The notes beneath the pieces are model-generated. The model saw only the letters and a program-made list of their open reading frames with translations, made no database searches and was not told the DNA's origin. This document shows, one piece after another, positions 12,289-23,800 of a DNA stretch of 64,000 bases (the first letter of the stretch is position 1; each line of letters opens with the position of its first letter). Made by a program: the position numbers and the translations under genes. Origin of the DNA: Dasypus novemcinctus. Taxonomy: Eukaryota; Chordata; Mammalia; Cingulata; Dasypodidae. The DNA is taken from contig NC_080683.1 of the NCBI RefSeq assembly GCF_030445035.2, positions 116,793,225-116,857,224 of the forward strand, given 5' to 3'.

Positions 12289-12452
12289 CTATAATTGTTT
12301 TTTCATTAGCCTTCAGGATGAAGTCCGTAAACATAGCTCTGAGCAACACCTATCCTCACTCCCCACCCACCCACACTTTTTTTTTAATATGTATTTTTTT
12401 ATCTTTAAAGAAGCTTTAGTTTACATAAATGATACGTCAAAAATATAAGGGA

Positions 12453-12756
12453 GGGGGAGAGCAGATGTGACTCAAGCAGTTGAGTACCCTCTTCCCACAT
12501 GGGCAGTCCCAGGTTCAGTTCCTAATGCCTCCTAAAGAAAAAACAGACAACAAGCAGACAATGGGCAAAATCCAATGAGCAAACAATGAGCAAACAGATG
12601 AGGGAGCCATTGGGGGGGTGCGGTATAGGATGTAGGGGATGGGAGCCGACAGGGCCAATGGTTGACTGCTGGTGTCCCACATATGAGGTCCCAGGTTCAA
12701 TCCCCGGACCCGGTACCTCAAAAAAAAAAAAATATATATATATATATAGATATATA
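12453..12756 (+). mobile_element. two short tRNA-like SINE units and a TA microsatellite
   Basis: One unit starts GAGCAGATGTGACTCAAGC (12463) and has GCCTCCTAAAGAAAAAAC; a second starts near 12650 with GTTGACTGCTGG and CCAGGTTCAATCCCC. The poly-A tail at 12720-12732 leads into (TA)n at 12733-12756. Confidence 0.8.
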
Positions 12757-12990
12757 TGAGATTTCCATATGCCCCACACCCTTCCTCCCCCCCCACTTTC
12801 CCACATTAACATCTTTCATTAGTGATACCCATCCATTCTTAATTCACTTTCCCTTGCCCCCAAACAGGACAAAAGGAAAAAGAAACCAGTAAGCAAAAGC
12901 ACAATTACATATTTCAAAAACATGTAATTTTTTTCAGTCCCTAGATCTATGTTAAAATCCATTTTTTCCATTGGTTCAATAAAACCAGTT
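12757..12990 (-). repeat. fragment of LINE-like 3' end
   Basis: GAGATTTCCATATGCCCCACACC followed by CCCACTTTCCCACATTAAC and CATCTTTCATTAGTGATACC matches the 3' end region of repeat family X seen at 48290-48360. It seems split from the piece at 12375-12450 (TCTTTAAAGAAGCTTTAG) by the SINE units between. Confidence 0.6.
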
Positions 12991-13054
12991 CTGTAGCTGT
13001 TCTCTCTGTCTCTTACTCTCTCCCTCCATGCATTTACGAAAAATCTGTGATCAA

Positions 13055-13476
13055 TTTATTATTGTGGGGATGCGGACAAGGCTCAACAGGTAGAGCACCC
13101 GCCTACCATATGGAGGGTCCAGGGTTCGATCCCCAGGGCCTCCTGACCTGTGTGGTGAGCTGGCCCATGCTGCCGCGTGCAAGGAGTGCTGTGCCTGCAT
13201 AGGGGAGCCCCACACGCAAGGACTGTGCTCCACAAGGAGAGTCATGCTGCATGAAAAAAAAAAGCACAGCCTGCGCAGGAGGGGTGCTGTGCAGACGGAG
13301 AGCTGACACAGCAAAAAGACACAACAAAAAAGAGATGCAGTGTCCCAGTGCCGCCTGCCTGACAATGCAAGCAGACACAGAAGAACACACAGTGAATGGA
13401 CACAGAGAGCAGACAATGGGGGGAGGGGGGAGGAGAGGGGAGAAATAAATCTTTTAAAAAAAAGTTTATTATTGTG
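13055..13476 (+). mobile_element. DAS SINE with target duplication
   Basis: The SINE body is 13067-13464, with the tRNA-like head GGGTCCAGGGTTCGATCCCC at about 13118 and tail AAATAAATCTTTTAAAAAA. TTTATTATTGTG is present exactly at 13055-13066 and 13465-13476. Confidence 0.95.
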
Positions 13477-14398
13477 TGCAAGAGTATATAACTAGAAGGA
13501 CCAACTATATATTTTTAAACCACAATTTGGAGCAATCTTCACAAGGAATCATGCTAATGTTCCCTGATACAGACCAGCTCACAAGAAACGACCTTGAACA
13601 GAAACCCAAGGTGAAACCCAAGGGAAGAAGCCAGCTTTCTGTTGACACCCTAAGCTATTATGGCTTGCCTAGGTCCTGACTCAGGAATGGCAGGGGAGGT
13701 CCCACACTCGTCCCTCTCTCAGATGTCCCTTCTGCCCACTGCGCTTCCTGCTTCAAGCCAGGGACTCTTCCCCCACAGCCCCAGTCCAACTCTCCCTCCT
13801 AAGAGCCTTGGGTAGAGACATGAAGCTGCAGCTGGCAGGAGACCATTTGCCAGAAGCGTTGAGAAGGGAGTGTGGCCTAGACTTGGAGGTAAGATTTCTG
13901 AAAAAGAATATATCTGCTATTGAATTTAAGACAATATTAAAAACAAAACAAAAACAAAAAACCCAAGAAGTCCTTCAATGTGGGTATGTGTTAGATGAGG
14001 GAATATTGTATCAGGTGGGCTGTTTTTTGGATTTATATGATATTGTTGAAATGTTAATTCAAAAATCATGAGAAATTTTTGCCCAAATACTGTTCTTATT
14101 TACTACTGCTTTAAAGACACAGAGAATTAAAAACAAATTTTTCTTCATTAAGTAGAAATATTTCACATAAGAAAGTAAACATAAGAAAAAAGTATATTTG
14201 TATAAAATAGAAAATAAATATATGGAAAATTGTCATTCCCATGAAACATTTAAATTGATATATCTACACCGGATTAACTGGCTCAATAGAGAGTAAAAAA
14301 GATCGTGTTGGGATTCTTCAGTCTGTAATGCTGTATCTCTATATATTATTAATTCAGTAACATTTCATTAAATGACTACTATTGTTTGGTTCTTAAAT
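13477..14398. other. 3' flank of IL22RA2, no gene seen
   Basis: Downstream of the IL22RA2 stop in gene orientation. AT-rich from 13900, with A-runs. The 87-codon plus ORF at 13808-14071 crosses an A-rich run and has no recognisable domain. Confidence 0.4.
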
Positions 14399-14404
14399 TT
14401 TATT
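14399..14404 (-). promoter_or_regulatory. IL22RA2: candidate polyadenylation signal for IL22RA2
   Basis: This is an AATAAA hexamer on the minus strand about 320 bp past the stop codon. It is the first canonical hexamer I found in the AT-rich 3' flank. Other signals further downstream are possible, so assignment is tentative. Confidence 0.35.
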
Positions 14405-14720
14405 TTGATGTCTAAGAAAAAAAGAGAATTATTATGCGAGAGGTTATCGTTCAGAAATAAAAGTTTGTATGTCATAGAGCCCTTAATTCTCTACCTCTTC
14501 TTTAAATTCGAATAACTTTTTTGGGTTGTTCAAGGAGAGTTTACAAATGAAAGACAGCGGAAGAAAGAATGGATAAACAAAGAAGTCCCCAATATGCAAT
14601 GTGAACACAGCTTTAAGGAAAAATTAAAAAAAAAAACACCTTAAATAAGACCCTTCAAGAAGGAGCCAGGCCGTTCTCGGAGAGCTCTTGCTTTATATAT
14701 TGGGAGCACGCCCCGCTACT

Positions 14721-14870
14721 TTACGCAGTCTTCACGCATCTCTCTTCACTTCTGTGACTGCTTCTGTCAAACATGGGCCGATACATTTCCGCCACGACGC
14801 AGTAACCAGAGCGAGAGGCTGGGGCTTGGATTTCAACAACTCTGTGAGCTCCTTCGTACACCTTTCGCTC
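14721..14870 (-). CDS. IL22RA2: IL22RA2 coding exon 5 (C-terminus and stop)
   Basis: The exon is 150 nt, residues 183-231 and TAA at 14723-14721. The acceptor is TTGTGCACAG|GAG. It contains KVYEGAHR, the C206 strand (YCVVAEMY), and RSEERC with C227, and stops four residues later. The C-terminal tail KTA differs from the human ending but the length is the same. A longer ORF overlaps in another frame (14732-14932, minus) and is a shadow. In-frame reading continues cleanly from exon 4 with no frameshift. Confidence 0.95.
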   Translation of the reverse strand, partial: ERKVYEGAHRVVEIQAPASRSGYCVVAEMYRPMFDRSSHRSEERCVKTA

Positions 14871-17800
14871 CTGTGCACAAGGACAAGAATCAGATGGGGA
14901 ATGGTGACCGTTAAGTCACTGATTTGCTCCATTTTTGATCAGGTGCATGGACACTGCGGTAGGACAGTAGTTGAGCCTTGGGGCCCTCCCCAGGGCAACC
15001 CCCTTCCTGTGAGTTCTAGGCCGTGACCCAGCAAAGGGACTGAAGAAGCCCTGACTCCTCCCCGGCCACTGCTGAGTGACCCAGTGGTCCATCAGTCTTC
15101 TTTTCAAGAATTTGAACTGGGCAGGGAGAGGAATGGAGGTGACTTGTAGAGGTAACTGGAAATGTGGAACATGTGGCCATGGAGAGACCAAATCAGAGGG
15201 GTGGAGGGACATGGCAGAGCCTGGCAGCCTTCCCTTCCGGTGGACCATGAAGCAGGTCCTGCTTGTCACCTCTTGTTTTCCCCTTCTCTGTTTCCTTCCC
15301 CTCTTCTGTTTTATTTAACTCAGTGTGAATGGATTTCTGTTTCTTACAACCAAAGGAACCTGTCATCGATGGACACAAAGTGTCAATTCAATTAACCATC
15401 AAGCCAACATAAAGGCACAGGCAGATCAAAGAAAAACTGGCACAAATACCTAATGCTGTGATCCAAAAGCTACTTTAGAATAAAATCTGTGAAGCCCATA
15501 AAAATGAGTATTTGGGGACTTCAAGTGGGATTAAATATACTTAATACTGATCTTTAGGTATCCAGGGCAGACCACCTGAAGACCAGTTGAGTGGTTGAAA
15601 GCACAAACACATACCCACACTCACTCACCTCATATCCTCACACACACTCTTACACACATGCCTGCACACATATATGAACATGCACATACACACAGTCTGA
15701 GGATGATAATCAGCACTATTTCATGTTTATCAGTGATGATAGTGAGACAGGGTTAAAAGAAGATAGGGTAAAATAAGAAGAGAGAGAGTAGCAAAGGAGA
15801 GGACCTACTATGTGGCCAAAATGTTGGTTAAATGAACAAAAGAGAAATACCAAACATGCGAACTTACCTTTTCTAGTGAATTGTTAATTATAAACACCCG
15901 GTATACTATCTCATAGTAATTTTCCATGGATATGTTTTTTCCCTTTTGGTCTTTATATGGTAAATCTGGAGCACGGAGAACCACCACCAAAGATCCATTA
16001 ATCTGGGTTATATTCATGACAGGAGGATCTAATTTTGCTGGAGAAAGAGTAGGAAATTTTGAGAAATCATTCAAAAATGTAATTATTTCACATGGCCACA
16101 ATATGCATAAAGATAAATCAGTATTAAATGCAGAGACCTGGCAAAAAATCATTATGAAGAGCTACTACTGACCCCTAACAACACAAGTACCTGAAAAGTT
16201 TCTTTGGAGATAATTTTATACTTGCAAAGACAGATAATTTTTGTTTTAGCCTTAAGAAGATATTTATCCATGCTTTTCACAGTCCTCAGTGATTGTTTTG
16301 GAAAACAGAATATAAAAAGTAATTTGGGGGAGATGGTAGAGTAAGACAAATTTTATGTAGGTCCTTAAAGATATCAAAAAAAGATATCAAAAAGATATCA
16401 AAAAAAATATCAAAACAGCATTAAAACCATCAGAAGAGCTATAGCTATAAAATTAATTTAACAGGATTATATTAAATACTATAGAACAGCGTGGAAAGAA
16501 ACGAAAGAGAATTTTTGTTCCTTGCATTTTGCTATCAGTAATTGTATCATCGTTAACTAGGAAAGAGAATCAGATAAATAGATACAGGCATACCTTGTTC
16601 TGGTGTGCCTCACTTTTTACACGTCACAGATTTGGGGTTTTTTACAAATTGAAGGTCTGTGGCAACCCTGCCTTTTGCAAGTCTATTGATGCCATTTTTC
16701 CAACAGCATGTGTTCACTTTGTGTCTCTATCACATTTTGATAATTCATGCAACATATCAAACTTTTTCATTATTATTATATCTGTTACCATTAACTGTGA
16801 ACTTTGATATTACTATAGTAATTGCTTGGGATGCCACAAACTACACCAATATAAGACAGCAAACTTAATCAGTACATCTTGAGTGTGCTTTGACTGACCC
16901 ACCCACTGGCAGTTCCCCCTTTCCCCCAACTCTCTTCCTCTTCTCAGGCCTCCTTATTCCTTGAGATACAGCAATATTGAAATCAGGTTAATTAATAACC
17001 CCACAGTGACCTCAAAGTGTTCAAGTGAAAATAAGAGCCACACATCTCTTATTTTGAATCAAAAGCTTGAAATGATTAAGCTTCGGGTGGAAGGCATGTT
17101 GAATGCCAAGATTGGCTGAAAGGTAAGTCTCTTGTACCAGACAGACAAGCTATGAATGCAAAGGAAAAGTGCTTGCAGGAATTAAAAGTGCTGCTGCAAA
17201 GAGCACACAAATGATAAGGACTACCTCACTACTGATATGAAGTAAGTTTAGAGGTCTAGATAGAACACAGCATTCCCTTAAGCCAAAGCCTGTTCCAGAG
17301 CAACGCCCTAACTCTCTTCAATTCTGTGGAGGCTGAGAGAGGTGAGGAAGCTACAGAAGAAAAGTCTGAAGCTAGGAAAGGTTGGTCATGAGGTTTAAGG
17401 AAAGACATTTTCTCCATAACAAAGTACAAGGCAAAGCAGGAAATGCTGATATATAAGCTGCAGCAAGTTATCCAGAAGATCTAGCTAAGATCACTGATGA
17501 AGATGGTAACAGTAAACATCAGTAAACAGATGAAACAGCCTTATACTGGAAGAAGATACCACCTAGGACTTTCCTAACTACAGAGAAGTCAATGCCTGGC
17601 TTCAAAGGCTCAAAGGACAGGCTGACTCTCCTGTTAGAGGCTAATGCAGCTGGTGACTTTAAGTTGAAACCAATGCTCATTTATCATTCTGAAATCCTAG
17701 GACCCTTATGAGTTATGCTAAATCTACTCTGCCTAACTGGAAGAAAGCACATCTGTTTACAACATGGTTTACTGAAGATTTCAAGCCCACTGTTGAGAAC

Positions 17801-20800
17801 TACTGCTCAGAAAGAAAGAAAAATAGTACTGCTCTTTGACAATGCATCTGGTCACTCAAGAGCTCTGATGGAGATGTATAATATTAATGTTTTTTTCATG
17901 CCTGCCGATACAATATCCATTCTGCAGCCCATGGATCAAGGAGTAATTTTGACTTTCAAGTCTTATTATTTAAGAAATGCATTTTGACACAGATTATGAT
18001 TTCTCTGATGGATCTGGGCAAGTGAATTGAAATCTTCTGGAGAGGATTCACTGTTCCAGATCCCATTAAGAACATGTGCGAATACTGAGAAGAGGTCAAA
18101 ATAGCAACATTTAAAGGAGTGTGAAAGAAATTGATTCTAACCCTCATGGATTACTTTGAGATGTTCAAGACTTCCGTGGAGGCAGTAATTCCAGATGTGG
18201 AAGAAATAGCAAAAGAACTAGAATTAGAAATGGAGCTGGAAGATCTGACCGAATTGCTGCAATCTCATGATACAACTGAAACAGGTGAGGACTTGCTACT
18301 TATGATGAGCAAAGAATGTGGTTTCCTGAGATGGAATCTGCTTCTGGTGAAGATGTTGTGAACATTGTTGAAATGACAACAAAGGATTTAGAAGAACGTA
18401 TAAACTTAACTGATAAAGCAGAGGCAGGGTTTGAGAAGATTGACTCCAATTTTTAAATAAGCTCTACTTTAGACAAAATGCTATAAGACAGCATCCCATG
18501 CTACAGAGAAATAGTTTGTGAAGGGAAGAGTCAATCAATACAGGGAAGCGAATGTGGCTTAAGCAATTGAGCTCCTGCCTACCACAAGAGAGGTCCATGG
18601 TTTGGTTTCAGTGCCTCCTAAAGAGGACAGTGAGCTGGTGTGACAGGAGGGTGCAGCAAGCTGACACAAAAAGATAATGCAGGGAAGCAGATGTGGCTCA
18701 ACTGATAGACCACCCGCCTACCATATGGGAGGTTCAGGGTTCAAGCTCAGGGCCTCCTGGCCCATGTGGTGAGCTGACCCACACGCAGTGCTGCTGCACA
18801 CTAGGAGAGTGCCATGCCATGCAGGGATGTCCCTGCACAGGGGAACTTCATGCACAAGGAGTGCTCCCCGCAAGAAGAGCCGCCCTGTGCAAAAAACACA
18901 ACCCACCCAGGAGTGGTGCCACACACATGGAGAGCTAATGCAGCAAGATGATGCAACAAAAAAGAGACACAGATTCCCATGCTGTCTGACAAGAATGCAA
19001 TAGGACACAGAAGAACACACAGCAAATGGACACAAGAGAGTACACAACGGTGGGGGGCAGGGGAGAAATAAATAAAAATAAAATCTTAAAAAAAAAACAT
19101 AACAAGAAGAAAAAAACGTACTGAAAGACACAACAAAGCCAGGAACAGAGGTGGCTCAAGCAATTAGGCACCTCCCTCCCACACTGGAGGTCCTGGGTTC
19201 AGTACCTGGTGCCTCCTAAAGAAACAAAGAAGATGAACAGACATAGCAAGTGCAAGCAACAAGGGGATGGGGAGAAATAACCAATCTTTTTTAAAAAGTC
19301 AATTGATAAAGCAAACTTCATTGTTGTCTTGTTTTAAGAAATTGTCGTAGCCATCCCAACTTTCAGCAACCACCACCTTGATCAGTCAGCAGCCATCAAC
19401 TTTGAGGCAAGACCCTCCACCAGCAAAAAGATTATGACTCGCTGAAGGCTCAGGGGATGGTTAGCATTTTTTGGCAATAAAGTTTTGTTTTTATTTTTTT
19501 TTTGTATTTGCAATAAATTATTTTAAAATTTAGACATGTACATTTTTTTAAGACATGCTATTGCACCCTTAATAGATTACAATATAGTGTAAATATTACT
19601 TTTTTATATACTGGAAAGCCAAAAAATTTGTGTGACTCATTTTGTTGTGATATTTGCTTTATTGTGGCGGTCTGGAACCAAACCTGCAATATCTCTAAGA
19701 TACACCAGTAGCCACTTTAATTTTGCCATTTACACTATGATATTTCTAGGTATTGATTTTTTTTTGTTATTTTTCCATTTTGTATTCATTGCATATTTTG
19801 AATCTACAGATTTATATTTCATAATTCTTGAAAAACAGCTTTTCTCTCTCTTTCTCTCTCTCTGCCTCTCTCTCCTAGAATTTGAATTCAACATGTGTTT
19901 GAATATCTCTTTGTTTTCTCCATGTCTTTTAACTTCTCTTTAATTTTTCCCATCTTTCTGTTTTCTTTGCATGGCATTTTGAGTGAATTGTTCATATCTG
20001 CCTTCCAATCTATTGATTCACTCTTAGGTTATGTCTTTAATTCATAAATTAATTTTTTAATTTCATGATCATGTTTTTTCATTTCTATGAGATTGATTTA
20101 TGTCTTTTTCAATCTATCTGGTCTTAAAATAACTTATTTCCCTTGATCGTGTTTTTATTCCCTCTGTTACACATTTAAACATATTTATTTTACTATTTAT
20201 TTCCAACATTACTAATACTTGAAGCACTGGTGGGGTCCAGGATTTATTTCTTTCAATCTTCCTTATGTTGCACTGCTTCCTTGTGTTTTTAAATAGATTT
20301 TTATAATATATATTTATTGTGTGTATATGTTTCCACATCAATATTTTTCATTTTGTAGATTTGGCTGGAATCTTTCTAAATGACCATATAGGTGGACTGT
20401 TTTCTCTGGTCTCTGCTAAAGCATTGACTCAGCAAGGTGTCCTTATGGAATCATCAACTCTATACCACTTGAAATTAACTTATTGGCTCGGTGTTTTCTG
20501 TAACATGAAGGTTGCATATATTTGAATCTCAAACCTTTATGAATTTAGGGGGCACTTGTTTTCCTATGAGAGCCAAGTCTGAAACAATACAAATTCCTTT
20601 GTTACTTCTCATTATCAGAAGGTGTGCTTTTCCTAGTGTACCCTTCTTTTGAGAGTGTAGTCCTCGAAGGATCCAAAAATTTTGTGGCAGCATCAGCTCT
20701 GTTCCCCACCTCCTACTACCCTACGTCCCTGTCTCTTTCTCATGGGTGGCTATTTCCACCCCGGGCTCTAGTTATAGTTGGGAAAATGCCCTCAGGATGG

Positions 20801-23800
20801 CTGCCACTTCACCTCTGGTTTGTAGTTATTTTGTTTTTGGTCCCCAGTGGGTTTTCTTTGCTTTCTTTCAAGCTCCTCTGTAGATTTAAGAGATTATGTT
20901 ATATTTTATTCAGAATTTCTAAGTGTTTTAAAGAAAGGTTATTTATTTTTCAGACTACTTAATCTAGAAATGGAAGTTGTTAATTTATTTTTCAAATACG
21001 TTGGGGATTTTGCCTAATTGCCTGAAGAAGAAGGAATTTCCCATTTGTTTACACTTTCATCCTGTAAAGCTGAGGGCGTTTAATCCTGGTAATACTTTCC
21101 ATGCTCCAGGTCCTGGTAACCATAAACCTTTTGCTTACAGCTTACAAGGTGAGAAGAATGAATCACCACTCAGTTTTGTAGAAGAGAAAATATGCTTAAT
21201 TTTCTCCTACATAGAAAGCACACCTGTAACAGCTTTGTCAGATATTTGGCACCAACAAACAAGCTTTCTTTTGTGTTATTCGTGGTTAGACTTACTTCAA
21301 TTGGTAGAAGTGAGTTAAAGACAAATACTGGCAAAATTGAATGCAAGATTAGAGACTAGATTTTCACTAAAATGTTTATATTTAAGATGAGTGGCATTTG
21401 CTCCTTCAGGCACAGGATATAATTATTGAATATTTTTCTTTTCTCATGCTTACACAGAGCCTGTCCTTTGAATGTGTCCATTCATCATTTTAGACCTTAA
21501 TTGTTTAATGTGATATTTAATTTTGAATACAGATGTATTAATTAGTCAGCTTGTATTCTTTCTACAGGGCCAGCTGTAAACTTTCAGGTGAATGGCTCAC
21601 CTCTCTTCCCAGAGCCTCTCCTATATCTAATGGAGGCTTCTCTCCTTCCTCATGTATCTGCTTCTCTATGTATTTACTTCCTGGGGCTCCAGCATTAAAA
21701 CACCAACTGACTCCTGTGCCTTATTTTCTCTGTGAGTGGGCAGGGACACAACGTCCTACTGAAGTGGCCCAAACAAAGCACTAATCATAATTTAATCAAG
21801 CAAAAGTGGAACATCTGAATTCAATACAATCTAAGGGTAACATTTGCTCAGAGAAACAGAGCAGTTTACAAACAAAATCAACATTTCTTTTTGGAATTCA
21901 TCAATAATATCCAACTGCCATAACAGGTATCATAGAACTTTTGCTGTGAAGCACACAATTCAAGCCTAGATAAACCAGTGAGGCTCCCGCAGACATCACA
22001 GTGCCCCTGGTGTGTGATGCTGGACTTTGTAACTTAGGGATCATTCTTGACCCTCTTGTTGGATTGTGCTGGTTACAATGGCCACCTTAAATACACTTGA
22101 CCTTATAGAACCATGTTACTTCTTACCACTCTCTCCTTTAAATATTCTCTTTCCATAGCAATCATGATTCTAATAGCCCTACAATTTCTTCCTATCTCTC
22201 TGGGTAGTCCTCCTCAGTCTCCTCTTAAGATTTATCTTCCCAAGAGGATTGTGGGAAGAGGCAGATAGGGAGCTCCAGAAACAGGTCCCTCCACCAGAAC
22301 TAGTAAACAAGCAGGAACTGTCTGAATGAACTATTTAAAAAATCTGGAGTCCAGTGGAACACTGTGCAGTATTCAGGGAAGAGCAGGAGGAAGAGGCTGA
22401 TAAACTGCTGTAAAGAAAAGTAAATCACTCTCTCTGCATGGCGCCCTTACTCTAGCAGCCAGCAGCAGTGGGGTCCAGCTCTTGGTGTGGCTTGCTCATG
22501 CAGAAAGGGCCACAAATATCCACTTCCCCAAGATCCGGGGGATGGGCATGGGCCAATCACTGATCACAGGGTTTGATTAGCTACTTTAGATCACTGGGGG
22601 CCTGACTCTAAGCAGACACTGTTCCATCCTGCCCCAGGCAGAGGAGACTTAAAGAGGGTACTGTTCCTCAGAGCCGCTGAGAATAGTTGAAGAGCTGCAT
22701 TTGCTGGGCAGGTGAGGAAAGCACAGCTTGAGGGAGCCAAAGAAGAAGCTCCTGGTAACCTGCCTGGGCCTTCCCTCATCTCCTCTCCAGGGCAATTTGG
22801 AGCTGGTTGTTGCTCCCATTGTATGTTCCTTATCTTGTTCCAGCCATAAAAACTGACCTTGGCCACTCCTCTCAGGCAAGGATCCCTCCCAGAAAAAGTC
22901 TTCTCAAAAGACACTAGAGACAATAAAAGCAGTATAAGAAATAATTGAGGTCAATTGGCTGGTACCTGCTTTAAGTCCCTCAGTGGGAAAGGTAGAAGGT
23001 ATGGCTCCTGGGAAGTAGAGGGGCCATTCAACTCCTAAAAATGGGGGAACTTCTAAGGTTACTAGCAAGCACAGGACAAGACATAGACCCAGAAAAGACA
23101 GGGAACACCCTGCATTTTGCATTCACCTTTGGCAGACCTTCCTGAGAGGGAGGCTGACACCTAAGAAAAGCTGGTTATAAACTCAAGAAGCAGACATCTC
23201 AGGGAATAAATCCCAGGCTAACATTTTAAAATGTAATATACAGTGTGCAACAAAAGATTACAAGGCAAATGAAGAAACAGGAAGTGATGGTCCTTCCAAA
23301 GGAAGAGGATAAAAAGCCAGAAAACATCAATGAAGAAGCCCAGACTGGACATGCTGGACAAAAACTTTTAAAAAATTATCTTCAGTATGTTCAACGGGAT
23401 GAAGGAAAATACAGAGAAAGAACTAAGAGATATCAGGAGAACAATGAATGACTAATATGAGAATCTCAAAAAAGAGATAGAAAACTTAAAAAGGAACCAA
23501 ACAGAGTTGAAGACCACAATAACTGAAATGAAAAATTCCCAAGAGAGTTTTGACAGCAGATTGAAGCTGGCTGAAGAAAGAATCAGTGAACCTGAATGCA
23601 AGACAATTGAAATGAGGCAGGCTGAGAAGCAGAAAGAAAAAATAATTACAAAAATGGAAAATAGCCTGGGACCTTTGGGATGTTATATGCACTATGAGGC
23701 CTCAGAAGGAGAAGAGAGAAAGGGGCAGAAGGAATAGTCAAAGAAATAATGACAGAAAATTTCCCAAATCTTCTTGGGTCCAAGAAGCCAAGAGAACACA

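Larger units (their letters stand above)
16585..19708 (+). mobile_element. Tigger1-like pogo DNA transposon with SINEs inserted
   Basis: The ends are CAGGCATACCTTG (16585) and AAGATACACCAG (19708), the Tigger1 terminal inverted repeats. TA flanks both sides (16583-16584 and 19709-19710), the target duplication of this superfamily. The internal order (TTCACTTTGTGTCTCT, AAATGATTAAGCTTC, CAGCCCATGGATCAAGG) matches Tigger1. About 740 bp of SINE sequence interrupts it at 18540-19295, so the transposon itself is close to full length. Confidence 0.93.

Noticed and set aside
13067-13150. Possible tRNA gene
   Set aside because: It has A- and B-box-like motifs but is the head of a SINE with body, A-rich tail and target duplication.
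14732-14932. Minus-strand ORF across the last IL22RA2 exon
   Set aside because: It is in the wrong frame; the spliced frame gives the family C-terminus with its conserved cysteines.
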